DNA of 64,000 nucleotides from Clusia tigrina (Eukaryota > Arthropoda > Insecta > Diptera > Clusiidae), in NCBI GenBank assembly GCA_920105625.2, contig OV050032.1, forward strand, positions 101,788,542-101,852,541, in the 5' to 3' direction. The position numbers and the translations under genes were made by a program. Position 1 is the stretch's first letter. Each line of letters starts with the position of its first letter. Under the pieces are notes generated by a model. It worked only from the letters and a program-made list of their open reading frames with translations, was not told the origin of the DNA and ran no database searches. Below, piece by piece: positions 1-13,824 of the stretch.

Positions 1-496
1 AAGGGTAGCATAGCTTTGAGCGATGGCTTAAATTGACAAGAGGCTCGAGTACTTTATTGTTACAAAATTTCAAGGTTTTATGACGCTCCAGTAAAAAGTT
101 ACAAGCACTTGAATGTTGCCAACTTTGATAGGTGTAGGACGTACCGTAAAGAAGTTAGGGGCGTTCGAAGTTTTATCAGTGTTTGATTTGGGACTCTAGG
201 GAAGCACAGCTTTGAGCGATGTTTTAAATTGACAAGAGGCTCGAGTACTTTATTGTTACAAAATTTAAAGGTTTTATGACGTTTCAGTAAAAAGATACAA
301 GCATTTGTATGTTGCAAACTTTGATAGGTGTAGGACATACCGTATAGAAGTTAGGGCCATTTGAAGTTTCATCAGTGTTTGATTTGGGACTCTAGGGTAG
401 CATAGCTTTGAGCGATGGCTTAAATTGACAAGAGGCTCGGGTACTTTATTGTTACAAAATTTCCAGGTTTTCTGACGCTCCAGTAAAAAGTTACAA

Positions 497-3400
497 GCAT
501 TTGTATGTTGCCAACTTTGATAGGTGTAGGACGTACCGTATAGAAATTAGGGCCATTTGAAGTTTTATCAGTGTTTGATTTGGGACTCTAGGGTAGCATA
601 GCTTTGAGCGATGGCTTAAATTGACAAGAGGCTCGAGTACTTTATTGTTACAAAATTTCAAGATTTTATGACGCTCCAGTAAAAAGTTACAAGCATTTGT
701 ATGTTGCAAACTTTGATAGGCGTAGAACGTACCGTATAGAAGTTAGGGCCATTTGAAGTTTTATCAGTGTCTGATTTGGGACTCAAGGGTAGCATAGCTT
801 TGAGCGATGGCCTAAATTGACAAGAGGCTCGAGTAATTTATTGTTACAAAATTTCAAGATTTTATGACGCTCCAGTAAAAAGTTACAAGCATTTGTATGT
901 TCCACACTTTGATAGGTGTAGGACGTACCGTAAAGAAGTTAGGGGCGTTTGAAGTTTTATCAGTGTTTGATTTGGGACTCTAGGGTAGCATAGCTTTGAG
1001 CGATGGCTTAAATTGACAAGAGGCTCGAGTACTTTATTGTTACAAAATTTAAAGGTTTTATGACGTTTCAGTAAAAAGATACAAGCATTTGTATGTTGCA
1101 AACTTTGATAGGTGTAGGACATACCGTATAGAAATTAGGGCCATTTGAAGTTTTATCAGTGTTTGATTTGGGACTCTAGGGTAGCATAGCTTTGAGCGAT
1201 GGCTTAAATTGTCAAGAGGCTCGAGTACTTTATTGTTACAAAATTTCAAGATTTTATGACGCTCCAGTAAAAAGATACAAGCATTTGTATGTTGCAAACT
1301 TTGATAGGTGTAGGACGTACCGTATAGAAGTTAGGGGCGTTTGAAATTTTACCAGTGTTTGATTTGGGACTCAAGGGTAGCATAGCTTTGAGCGATAGCT
1401 TAAATTGACAAGAGGCTCGAGTACTTTATTGTTACAAAATTTCAAGGTTTTATGACGCTCCAGTAAAAAGTTACAAGCATTTGTATGTTCCACACTTTGA
1501 TAGGTGTAGGACGTACCGTAAAGAAGTTAGGGGCGTTTGAAGTTTTATCAGTGTTTGATTTGGGACTCTAGGGTAGCATAGCTTTGAGCGATGGCTTAAA
1601 TTGACAAGAGGCTCGAGTACTTTATTGTTACAAAATTTCAAGATTTTATGACGCTCCAGTAAAAAGTTACAAGCATTTGTATGTTGCAAACTTTGATAGG
1701 TGTAGGATGTACCGTATAGAAGTTAGGGCCATTTGAAGTTTTATCAGCGTTTGATTTGGGACTCTAGGGTAGCATAGCTTTGAGCGATGGCTTAAATTGA
1801 CTAGAGGCTCGAGTACTTTATTATTACAAAATTTCAAGGTTTTATGACGCTCCAGTAAACAGTTACAAGCATTTGTATGTTGCAAACTTTGATAGGTGTA
1901 GGACGTACCGTAAAGAAGTTAGGGTCATTTGAAGTTTTATCAGTGTTTGATTTGGGACTCTAGGGTAGCATAGCTTTGAGCGATGGCTTAAATTGACAAG
2001 AGGCTCGAGTACTTTATTGTTACAAAATTTCAAGGTTTTATGACGCTCCAGTAAAAAGTTACAAGCATTTGTATGTTGCAAACTTTGATAGGTGTAGGAC
2101 GTACCGTAAAGAAATTAGGGGCGTTTGAAGTTTTATCAGTGTTTGATTTGGGACTCTTGGGTAGCATAGCTTTGAGCGATGGCTTAAATTGACAAGAGGC
2201 TCGAGTACTTCATTGTTACAAAATTTCAAGGTTTTATGACGCTCCAGTAAAAAGATACAAGCATTTGTATGTTGCAAACTTTGAAAGGTGTAGGACGTAC
2301 CGTATAGAAGTTAGGGGCGTTTGAAGCTTTATCAATGTTTGATTTGGGACTCAAGGGTAGCATAGCTTTGAGCGATGGCTTAAATTGACAAGAGGCTCGA
2401 GTACTTTATTGTTACTAAATTTCAAGGTTTTATGACGCTCCAGTAAAAAGTTACAAGCATTTGTATGTTGCAAACTTTGATAGGTGTAGGACGTACCGTA
2501 AAGAAGTTAGGGGCGTTTGAAGTTTTATCAGTGTTTGATTTGGGACTCTTGGGTAGCATAGCTTTGAGCGATGGCTTAAATTGACAAGAGGCTCGAGTAC
2601 TTCATTGTTACAAAATTTCAAGGTTTTATGACGCTCCAGTAAAAAGATACAAGCATTTGTATGTTGCAAACTTTGAAAGGTGTAGGAAGTACCGTATAGA
2701 AGTTAGGGGCGTTTGAAGTTTTATCAATGTTTGATTTGGGACTCAAGGGTAGCATAGCTTTGAGCGATGGCTTAAATTGACAAGAGGCTCGAGTACTTTA
2801 TTGTTACAAAATTTCAAGGTTTTATGACGCTCCAGTAAAAAGTTACAAGCATTTGAATGTTGCCAACTTTGATAGGTGTAGGACGTACCGTAAAGAAGTT
2901 AGGGGCGTTCGAAGTTTTATCAGTGTTTGATTTGGGACTCTAGGGAAGCACAGCTTTGAGCGATGTTTTAAATTGACAAGTGGCTCGAGTACTTTATTGT
3001 TACAAAATTTAAAGGTTTTATGACGTTTCAGTAAAAAGTTACAAGCAGTTGTATGTTGCAAACTTTGATAGGTGTAGGACGTACCGTAAATAAGTTAGGG
3101 GCGTTTGAAGTTTTATCAGTGTTTGATTTGGGACTCTAGGGTAGCATAGCTTTGAGCGATAGCTTAAATTGACAAGAGGCTCGAGTACTTTATTGTTACA
3201 AAATTTCAAGGTTTTATGACGCTCAAGTAAAAAGTTACAAGCATTTGTATGTTGCAAACTTTGATAGGTGTAGAACGTACCGTATAGAAGTTAGGGCCAT
3301 TTGAAGTTTTATCAGTGTCTGATTTGGGACTCAAGGGTAGCATAGCTTTGAGCGATGGCCTAAATTGACAAGAGGCTCGAGTAATTTATTGTTACAAAAT

Positions 3401-4220
3401 TTCAAGGTTTTATGACGTTTCAGTAAAGAGATACAAGCATTTGTATGTTGCAAACTTTGATAGGTGTAGGACGTACCGTAAATAAGTTAGGGGCGTTTGA
3501 AGTTTTATCAATGTTTGATTTGGGACTCAAGGGTAGCATAGCTTTGAGCGATGGCTTAAATTGACAAGAGGCTCGAGTAATTTATTGTTACAAAATTTCA
3601 AGGTTTTATGACGCTCCAGTAAAAAGTTACAAGCATCTGAATGTTGCCAACTTTGATAGGTGTAGGACGTACCGTAAAGAAGTTAGGGGCGTTTGAAGTT
3701 TTATCAGTGTTTGATTTGGGACTCTAGGGAAGCACACCTTTGAGCGATGTTTTAAATTGACAAGAGGCTCGAGTACTTTATTGTTACAAAATTTAAAGGT
3801 TTTATGACGTTTCAGTAAAAAGATACAAGCATTTGTATGTTGCAAACTTTGATAGGTGTAGGACATACCGTATAGAAGTTAGGGCCATTTGAAGTTTCAT
3901 CAGTGTTTGATTTGGGACTCTAGGGTAGCATAGCTTTGAGCGATGGCTTAAATTGACAAGAGGCTCGGGTACTTTATTGTTACAAAATTTCCAGGTTTTC
4001 TGACGCTCCAGTAAAAAGTTACAAGCATTTGTATGTTGCCAACTTTGATAGGTGTAGGACGTACCGTATAGAAATTAGGGCCATTTGAAGTTTTATCAGT
4101 GTTTGATTTGGGACTCTAGGGTAGCATAGCTTTGAGCGATGGCTTAAATTGACAAGAGGCTCGGGTACTTTATTGTTACAAAATTTCCAGGTTTTCTGAC
4201 GCTCCAGTAAAAAGTTACAA
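497..4220. repeat. 19-monomer HOR, copy 1 (3,724 bp)
   Basis: The order of monomer variants from 497 recurs 3,724 bp later. Useful markers are the two gttccacac monomers (near 899 and 1,487), actcttggg monomers paired with tacttcatt, and the aagcacagc/tttaaagg monomer near 2,945-3,015. Left of 497 the match to the next copy is offset by 18 rather than 19 monomers, because copies 2 and 3 begin next to a doubled monomer carrying tttccaggttttctg. Private substitutions (gaagctttatc near 2,325, caagtggctcg near 2,981, gcatctgaatg near 3,635) distinguish this copy. Confidence 0.9.
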
Positions 4221-7200
4221 GCATTTGTATGTTGCCAACTTTGATAGGTGTAGGACGTACCGTATAGAAATTAGGGCCATTTGAAGTTTTATCAGTGTTT
4301 GATTTGGGACTCTAGGGTAGCATAGCTTTGAGCGATGGCTTAAATTGTCAAGAGGCTCGAGTACTTTATTGTTACAAAATTTCAAGATTTTATGACGCTC
4401 CAGTAAAAAGTTACAAGCATTTGTATGTTGCAAACTTTGATAGGCGTAGAACGTACCGTATAGAAGTTAGGGCCATTTGAAGTTTTATCAGTGTCTGATT
4501 TGGGACTCAAGGGTAGCATAGCTTTGAGCGATGGCCTAAATTGACAAGAGGCTCGAGTAATTTATTGTTACAAAATTTCAAGATTTTATGACGCTCCAGT
4601 AAAAAGTTACAAGCATTTGTATGTTCCACACTTTGATAGGTGTAGGACGTACCGTAAAGAAGTTAGGGGCGTTTGAAGTTTTATCAGTGTTTGATTTGGG
4701 ACTCTAGGGTAGCATAGCTTTGAGCGATGGCTTAAATTGACAAGAGGCTCGAGTACTTTATTGTTACAAAATTTAAAGGTTTTATGACGTTTCAGTAAAA
4801 AGATACAAGCATTTGTATGTTGCAAACTTTGATAGGTGTAGGACATACCGTATAGAAATTAGGGCCATTTGAAGTTTTATCAGTGTTTGATTTGGGACTC
4901 TAGGGTAGCATAGCTTTGAGCGATGGCTTAAATTGTCAAGAGGCTCGAGTACTTTATTGTTACAAAATTTCAAGATTTTATGACGCTCCAGTAAAAAGAT
5001 ACAAGCATTTGTATGTTGCAAACTTTGATAGGTGTAGGACGTACCGTATAGAAGTTAGGGGCGTTTGAAATTTTACCAGTGTTTGATTTGGGACTCAAGG
5101 GTAGCATAGCTTTGAGCGATAGCTTAAATTGACAAGAGGCTCGAGTACTTTATTGTTACAAAATTTCAAGGTTTTATGACGCTCCAGTAAAAAGTTACAA
5201 GCATTTGTATGTTCCACACTTTGATAGGTGTAGGACGTACCGTAAAGAAGTTAGGGGCGTTTGAAGTTTTATCAGTGTTTGATTTGGGACTCTAGGGTAG
5301 CATAGCTTTGAGCGATGGCTTAAATTGACAAGAGGCTCGAGTACTTTATTGTTACAAAATTTCAAGATTTTATGACGCTCCAGTAAAAAGTTACAAGCAT
5401 TTGTATGTTGCAAACTTTGATAGGTGTAGGATGTACCGTATAGAAGTTAGGGCCATTTGAAGTTTTATCAGCGTTTGATTTGGGACTCTAGGGTAGCATA
5501 GCTTTGAGCGATGGCTTAAATTGACTAGAGGCTCGAGTACTTTATTATTACAAAATTTCAAGGTTTTATGACGCTCCAGTAAACAGTTACAAGCATTTGT
5601 ATGTTGCAAACTTTGATAGGTGTAGGACGTACCGTAAAGAAGTTAGGGTCATTTGAAGTTTTATCAGTGTTTGATTTGGGACTCTAGGGTAGCATAGCTT
5701 TGAGCGATGGCTTAAATTGACAAGAGGCTCGAGTACTTTATTGTTACAAAATTTCAAGGTTTTATGACGCTCCAGTAAAAAGTTACAAGCATTTGTATGT
5801 TGCAAACTTTGATAGGTGTAGGACGTACCGTAAAGAAATTAGGGGCGTTTGAAGTTTTATCAGTGTTTGATTTGGGACTCTTGGGTAGCATAGCTTTGAG
5901 CGATGGCTTAAATTGACAAGAGGCTCGAGTACTTCATTGTTACAAAATTTCAAGGTTTTATGACGCTCCAGTAAAAAGATACAAGCATTTGTATGTTGCA
6001 AACTTTGAAATGTGTAGGACGTACCGTATAGAAGTTAGGGGCGTTTGAAGTTTTATCAATGTTTGATTTGGGACTCAAGGGTAGCATAGCTTTGAGCGAT
6101 GGCTTAAATTGACAAGAGGCTCGAGTACTTTATTGTTACTAAATTTCAAGGTTTTATGACGCTCCAGTAAAAAGTTACAAGCATTTGTATGTTGCAAACT
6201 TTGATAGGTGTAGGACGTACCGTAAAGAAGTTAGGGGCGTTTGAAGTTTTATCAGTGTTTGATTTGGGACTCTTGGGTAGCATAGCTTTGAGCGATGGCT
6301 TAAATTGACAAGACGCTCGAGTACTTCATTGTTACAAAATTTCAAGGTTTTATGACGCTCCAGTAAAAAGATACAAGCATTTGTATGTTGCAAACTTTGA
6401 AAGGTGTAGGAAGTACCGTATAGAAGTTAGGGGCGTTTGAAGTTTTATCAATGTTTGATTTGGGACTCAAGGGTAGCATAGCTTTGAGCGATGGCTTAAA
6501 TTGACAAGAGGCTCGAGTACTTTATTGTTACAAAATTTCAAGGTTTTATGACGCTCCAGTAAAAAGTTACAAGCATTTGAATGTTGCCAACTTTGATAGG
6601 TGTAGGACGTACCGTAAAGAAGTTAGGGGCGTTCGAAGTTTTATCAGTGTTTGATTTGGGACTCTAGGGAAGCACAGCTTTGAGCGATGTTTTAAATTGA
6701 CAAGAGGCTCGAGTACTTTATTGTTACAAAATTTAAAGGTTTTATGACGTTTCAGTAAAAAGTTACAAGCAGTTGTATGTTGCAAACTTTGATAGGTGTA
6801 GGACGTACCGTAAATAAGTTAGGGGCGTTTGAAGTTTTATCAGTGTTTGATTTGGGACTCTAGGGTAGCATAGCTTTGAGCGATAGCTTAAATTGACAAG
6901 AGGCTCGAGTACTTTATTGTTACAAAATTTCAAGGTTTTATGACGCTCAAGTAAAAAGTTACAAGCATTTGTATGTTGCAAACTTTGATAGGTGTAGAAC
7001 GTACCGTATAGAAGTTAGGGCCATTTGAAGTTTTATCAGTGTCTGATTTGGGACTCAAGGGTAGCATAGCTTTGAGCGATGGCCTAAATTGTCAAGAGGC
7101 TCGAGTAATTTATTGTTACAAAATTTCAAGGTTTTATGACGTTTCAGTAAAGAGATACAAGCATTTGTATGTTGCAAACTTTGATAGGTGTAGGACGTAC

Positions 7201-7944
7201 CGTAAATAAGTTAGGGGCGTTTGAAGTTTTATCAATGTTTGATTTGGGACTCAAGGGTAGCATAGCTTTGAGCGATAGCTTAAATTGACAAGAGGCTCGA
7301 GTAATTTATTGTTACAAAATTTCAAGGTTTTATGACGCTCCAGTAAAAAGTTACAAGCATTTGAATGTTGCCAACTTTGATAGGTGTAGGACGTACCGTA
7401 AAGAAGTTAGGGGCGTTTGAAGTTTTATCAGTGTTTGATTTGGGACTCTAGGGAAGCACACCTTTGAGCGATGTTTTAAATTGACAAGAGGCTCGAGTAC
7501 TTTATTGTTACAAAATTTAAAGGTTTTATGACGTTTCAGTAAAAAGATACAAGCATTTGTATGTTGCAAACTTTGATAGGTGTAGGACATACCGTATAGA
7601 AGTTAGGGCCATTTGAAGTTTCATCAGTGTTTGATTTGGGACTCTAGGGTAGCATAGCTTTGAGCGATGGCTTAAATTGACAAGAGGCTCGGGTACTTTA
7701 TTGTTACAAAATTTCCAGGTTTTCTGACGCTCCAGTAAAAAGTTACAAGCATTTGTATGTTGCCAACTTTGATAGGTGTAGGACGTACCGTATAGAAATT
7801 AGGGCCATTTGAAGTTTTATCAGTGTTTGATTTGGGACTCTAGGGTAGCATAGCTTTGAGCGATGTCTTAAATTGACAAGAGGCTCGAGTACTTTATTGT
7901 TACAAAATTTCCAGGTTTTCTGACGCTCCAGTAAAAAGTTACAA
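4221..7944. repeat. 19-monomer HOR, copy 2 (3,724 bp)
   Basis: Same monomer order as 497-4,220. Private differences from copy 3 include gaaatgtgtagg near 6,010, agacgctcg near 6,315, ttgtcaag near 7,091 and gatagct near 7,277. These scattered differences argue for genuine separate copies rather than an assembler repeating one sequence. I noticed only a handful of differences across 3.7 kb, so the copies are very young or strongly homogenised. Confidence 0.9.
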
Positions 7945-10900
7945 GCATTTGTATGTTGCCAACTTTGATAGGTGTAGGACGTACCGTATAGAAATTAGGG
8001 CCATTTGAAGTTTTATCAGTGTTTGATTTGGGACTCTAGGGTAGCATAGCTTTGAGCGATGGCTTAAATTGTCAAGAGGCTCGAGTACTTTATTGTTACA
8101 AAATTTCAAGATTTTATGACGCTCCAGTAAAAAGTTACAAGCATTTGTATGTTGCAAACTTTGATAGGCGTAGAACGTACCGTATAGAAGTTAGGGCCAT
8201 TTGAAGTTTTATCAGTGTCTGATTTGGGACTCAAGGGTAGCATAGCTTTGAGCGATGGCCTAAATTGACAAGAGGCTCGAGTAATTTATTGTTACAAAAT
8301 TTCAAGATTTTATGACGCTCCAGTAAAAAGTTACAAGCATTTGTATGTTCCACACTTTGATAGGTGTAGGACGTACCGTAAAAAAGTTAGGGGCGTTTGA
8401 AGTTTTATCAGTGTTTGATTTGGGACTCTAGGGTAGCATAGCTTTGAGCGATGGCTTAAATTGACAAGAGGCTCGAGTACTTTATTGTTACAAAATTTAA
8501 AGGTTTTATGACGTTTCAGTAAAAAGATACAAGCATTTGTATGTTGCAAACTTTGATAGGTGTAGGACATACCGTATAGAAATTAGGGCCATTTGAAGTT
8601 TTATCAGTGTTTGATTTGGGACTCTAGGGTAGCATAGCTTTGAGCGATGGCTTAAATTGTCAAGAGGCTCGAGTACTTTATTGTTACAAAATTTCAAGAT
8701 TTTATGACGCTCCAGTAAAAAGATACAAGCATTTGTATGTTGCAAACTTTGATAGGTGTAGGACGTACCGTATAGAAGTTAGGGGCGTTTGAAATTTTAC
8801 CAGTGTTTGATTTGGGACTCAAGGGTAGCATAGCTTTGAGCGATAGCTTAAATTGACAAGAGGCTCGAGTACTTTATTGTTACAAAATTTCAAGGTTTTA
8901 TGACGCTCCAGTAAAAAGTTACAAGCATTTGTATGTTCCACACTTTGATAGGTGTAGGACGTACCGTAAAGAAGTTAGGGGCGTTTGAATTTTTATCAGT
9001 GTTTGATTTGGGACTCTAGGGTAGCATAGCTTTGAGCGATGGCTTAAATTGACAAGAGGCTCGAGTACTTTATTGTTACAAAATTTCAAGATTTTATGAC
9101 GCTCCAGTAAAAAGTTACAAGCATTTGTATGTTGCAAACTTTGATAGGTGTAGGATGTACCGTATAGAAGTTAGGGCCATTTGAAGTTTTATCAGCGTTT
9201 GATTTGGGACTCTAGGGTAGCATAGCTTTGAGCGATGGCTTAAATTGACTAGAGGCTCGAGTACTTTATTATTACAAAATTTCAAGGTTTTATGACGCTC
9301 CAGTAAACAGTTACAAGCATTTGTATGTTGCAAACTTTGATAGGTGTAGGACGTACCGTAAAGAAGTTAGGGTCATTTGAAGTTTTATCAGTGTTTGATT
9401 TGGGACTCTAGGGTAGCATAGCTTTGAGCGATGGCTTAAATTGACAAGAGGCTCGAGTACTTTATTGTTACAAAATTTCAAGGTTTTATGACGCTCCAGT
9501 AAAAAGTTACAAGCATTTGTATGTTGCAAACTTTGATAGGTGTAGGACGTACCGTAAAGAAATTAGGGGCGTTTGAAGTTTTATCAGTGTTTGATTTGGG
9601 ACTCTTGGGTAGCATAGCTTTGAGCGATGGCTTAAATTGACAAGAGGCTCGAGTACTTCATTGTTACAAAATTTCAAGGTTTTATGACGCTCCAGTAAAA
9701 AGATACAAGCATTTGTATGTTGCAAACTTTGAAAGGTGTAGGACGTACCGTATAGAAGTTAGGGGCGTTTGAAGTTTTATCAATGTTTGATTTGGGACTC
9801 AAGGGTAGCATAGCTTTGAGCGATGGCTTAAATTGACAAGAGGCTCGAGTACTTTATTGTTACTAAATTTCAAGGTTTTATGACGCTCCAGTAAAAAGTT
9901 ACAAGCATTTGTATGTTGCAAACTTTGATAGGTGTAGGACGTACCGTAAAGAAGTTAGGGGCGTTTGAAGTTTTATCAGTGTTTGATTTGGGACTCTTGG
10001 GTAGCATAGCTTTGAGCGATGGCTTAAATTGACAAGAGGCTCGAGTACTTCATTGTTACAAAATTTCAAGGTTTTATGACGCTCCAGTAAAAAGATACAA
10101 GCATTTGTATGTTGCAAACTTTGAAAGGTGTAGGAAGTACCGTATAGAAGTTAGGGGCGTTTGAAGTTTTATCAATGTTTGATTTGGGACTCAAGGGTAG
10201 CATAGCTTTGAGCGATGGCTTAAATTGACAAGAGGCTCGAGTACTTTATTGTTACAAAATTTCAAGGTTTTATGACGCTCCAGTAAAAAGTTACAAGCAT
10301 TTGAATGTTGCCAACTTTGATAGGTGTAGGACGTACCGTAAAGAAGTTAGGGGCGTTCGAAGTTTTATCAGTGTTTGATTTGGGACTCTAGGGAAGCACA
10401 GCTTTGAGCGATGTTTTAAATTGACAAGAGGCTCGAGTACTTTATTGTTACAAAATTTAAAGGTTTTATGACGTTTCAGTAAAAAGTTACAAGCAGTTGT
10501 ATGTTGCAAACTTTGATAGGTGTAGGACGTACCGTAAATAAGTTAGGGGCGTTTGAAGTTTTATCAGTGTTTGATTTGGGACTCTAGGGTAGCATAGCTT
10601 TGAGCGATAGCTTAAATTGACAAGAGGCTCGAGTACTTTATTGTTACAAAATTTCAAGGTTTTATGACGCTCAAGTAAAAAGTTACAAGCATTTGTATGT
10701 TGCAAACTTTGATAGGTGTAGAACGTACCGTATAGAAGTTAGGGCCATTTGAAGTTTTATCAGTGTCTGATTTGGGACTCAAGGGTAGCATAGCTTTGAG
10801 CGATGGCCTAAATTGACAAGAGGCTCGAGTAATTTATTGTTACAAAATTTCAAGGTTTTATGACGTTTCAGTAAAGAGATACAAGCATTTGTATGTTGCA

Positions 10901-11472
10901 AACTTTGATAGGTGTAGGACGTACCGTAAATAAGTTAGGGGCGTTTGAAGTTTTATCAATGTTTGATTTGGGACTCAAGGGTAGCATAGCTTTGAGCGAT
11001 GGCTTAAATTGACAAGAGGCTCGAGTAATTTATTGTTACAAAATTTCAAGGTTTTATGACGCTCCAGTAAAAAGTTACAAGCATTTGAATGTTGCCAACT
11101 TTGATAGGTGTAGGACGTACCGTAAAGAAGTTAGGGGCGTTTGAAGTTTTATCAGTGTTTGATTTGGGACTCTAGGGAAGCACACCTTTGAGCGATGTTT
11201 TAAATTGACAAGAGGCTCGAGTACTTTATTGTTACAAAATTTAAAGGTTTTATGACGTTTCAGTAAAAAGATACAAGCATTTGTATGTTGCAAACTTTGA
11301 TAGGTGTAGGACATACCGTATAGAAGTTAGGGCCATTTGAAGTTTCATCAGTGTTTGATTTGTGACTCTAGGGTAGCATAGCTTTGAGCGATGGCTTAAA
11401 TTGACAAGAGGCTCGGGTACTTTATTGTTACAAAATTTCCAGGTTTTCTGACGCTCCAGTAAAAAGTTACAA
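7945..11472. repeat. 18-monomer HOR, copy 3 (lacks one of the doubled monomers)
   Basis: It follows the order of copy 2, but the tttccaggttttctg monomer at its right end is single (near 11,440) where copies 1 and 2 carry two in a row (near 3,990 and 4,190; near 7,720 and 7,915). Private changes include gtaaaaaagttag near 8,370 and gaatttttatc near 8,990. After 11,472 the order of monomer types changes. Confidence 0.85.
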
Positions 11473-13824
11473 GCATTTGTATGTTGCCAACTTTGATAGG
11501 TGTAGGACGTACCGTATAGAAATTAGGGCCATTTGAAGTTTTATCAGTGTTTGATTTGGGACTCTAGGGTAGCATAGCTTTGAGCGATGGCTTAAATTGT
11601 CAAGAGGCTCGAGTACTTTATTGTTACAAAATTTCAAGATTTTATGACGCTCCAGTAAAAAGTTACAAGCATTTGTATGTTGCAAACTTTGATAGGTGTA
11701 GGATGTACCGTATAGAAGTTAGGGCCATTTGAAGTTTTATCAGCGTTTGATTTGGGACTCTAGGGTAGCATAGCTTTGAGCGATGGCTTAAATTGACTAG
11801 AGGCTCGAGTACTTTATTGTTACAAAATTTCAAGGTTTTATGACGCTCCAGTAAACAGTTACAAGCATTTGTATGTTGCAAACTTTGATAGGTGTAGGAC
11901 GTACCGTATAGAAGTTAGGGGCGTTTGAAATTTTACCAGTGTTTGATTTGGGACTCAAGGGTAGCATAGCTTTGAGCGATAGCTTAAATTGACAAGAGGC
12001 TCGAGTACTTTATTGTTACAAAATTTCAAGGTTTTATGACGCTCCAGTAAAAAGTTACAAGCATTTGTATGTTGCACACTTTGATAGGTGTAGGACGTAC
12101 CGTAAAGAAGTTAGGGGCGTTTGAAGTTTTATCAGTGTTTGATTTGGGACTCTAGGGTAGCATAGCTTTGAGCGATGGCTTAAATTGACAAGAGGCTCGA
12201 GTACTTTATTGTTACAGAATTTCAAGATTTTATGACGCTCCAGTAAAAAGTTACAAGCATTTGTATGTTGCAAACTTTGATAGGTGTAGGACGTACCGTA
12301 AAGAAGTTAGGGGCGTTTGAAGTTTTATCAGTGTTTGATTTGGGACTCTTGGGTAGCATAGCTTTGAGCGATGGCTTAAATTGACAAGAGGCTCGAGTAC
12401 TTCATTGTTACAAAATTTCAAGGTTTTATGACGCTCCAGTAAAAAGATACAAGCATTTATATGTTGCAAACTTTGAAAGGTGTAGGAAGTACCGTATAGA
12501 AGTTAGGGGCGTTTGAAGTTTTATCAATGTTTGATTTGGGACTCAAGGGTAGCATAGCTTTGAGCGATGGCTTAAATTGACAAGAGGCTCGAGTACTTTA
12601 TTGTTACAAAATTTCAAGGTTTTATGACGCTCCAGTAAAAAGTTACAAGCATTTGAATGTTGCCAACTTTGATAGGTGTAGGACGTACCGTAAAGAAGTT
12701 AGGGGCGTTCGAAGTTTTATCAATGTTTGATTTGGGACTCTAGGGAAGCACAGCTTTGAGCGATGTTTTAAATTGACAAGAGGCTCGAGTACTTTATTGT
12801 TACAAAATTTAAAGGTTTTATGACGTTTCAGTAAAAAGTTACAAGCAGTTGTATGTTGCAAACTTTGATAGGTGTAGGACGTACCGTAAATAAGTTAGGG
12901 GCGTTTGAAGTTTTATCAGTGTTTGATTTGGGACTCTAGGGTAGCATAGCTTTGAGCGATAGCTTAAATTGACAAGAGGCTCGAGTACTTTATTGTTACA
13001 AAATTTCAAGGTTTTATGACGCTCCAGTAAAAAGTTACAAGCACTTGTATGTTGCAAACTTTGATAGGTGTAGAACATACCGTATAGAAGTTAGGGCCAT
13101 TTGAAGTTTTATCAGTGTCTGATTTGGGACTCAAGGGTAGCATAGCTTTGAGCGATGGCCTAAATTGACAAGAGGCTCGAGTAATTTATTGTTACAAAAT
13201 TTCAAGGTTTTATGACGTTTCAGTAAAGAGATACAAGCATTTGTATGTTGCAAACTTTGATAGGTGTAGGACGTACCGTAAATAAGTTAGGGGCGTTTGA
13301 AGTTTTATCAATGTTTGATTTGGGACTCAAGGGTAGCATAGCTTTGAGCGATGGCTTAAATTGACAAGAGGCTCGAGTAATTTATTGTTACAAAATTTCA
13401 AGGTTTTATGACGGTCCAGTAAAAAGTTACAAGCATTTGAATGTTGCCAACTTTGATAGGTGTAGGACGTACCGTAAAGAAGTTAGGGGCGTTTGAAGTT
13501 TTATCAGTGTTTGATTTGGGACTCTAGGGAAGCACACCTTTGAGCGATGTTTTAAATTGACAAGAGGCTCGAGTACTTTATTGTTACAAAATTTAAAGGT
13601 TTTATGACGTTTCAGTAAAAAGATACAAGCATTTGTATGTTGCAAACTTTGATAGGTGTAGGACATACCGTATAGAAGTTAGGGCCATTTGAAGTTTCAT
13701 CAGTGTTTGATTTGGGACTCTAGGGTAGCATAGCTTTGAGCGATGGCTTAAATTGACAAGAGGCTCGGGTACTTTATTGTTACAAAATTTCCAGGTTTTC
13801 TGACGCTCCAGTAAAAAGTTACAA
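11473..13824. repeat. 12-monomer HOR, unit A (2,352 bp)
   Basis: It uses monomer types also found in the 19-mer, in another order. The type at 9,121 (gatgtacc, ttgactag, aaacag) comes first, then the aaattttacc type seen at 8,725, then the type seen at 8,925, then the actcttggg type seen at 9,905. This is a rearrangement and not a simple deletion from the 19-mer. Markers shared with unit B are a gttgcacac monomer near 12,075, acagaatt near 12,215 and acggtccag near 13,412. Confidence 0.9.

Noticed and set aside
497..11472. Assembly collapse or looping as the source of the 3,724-bp repeat
   Set aside because: Private substitutions distinguish each copy, which argues against a looped assembly here. 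Copy number could still be wrong and needs read support.
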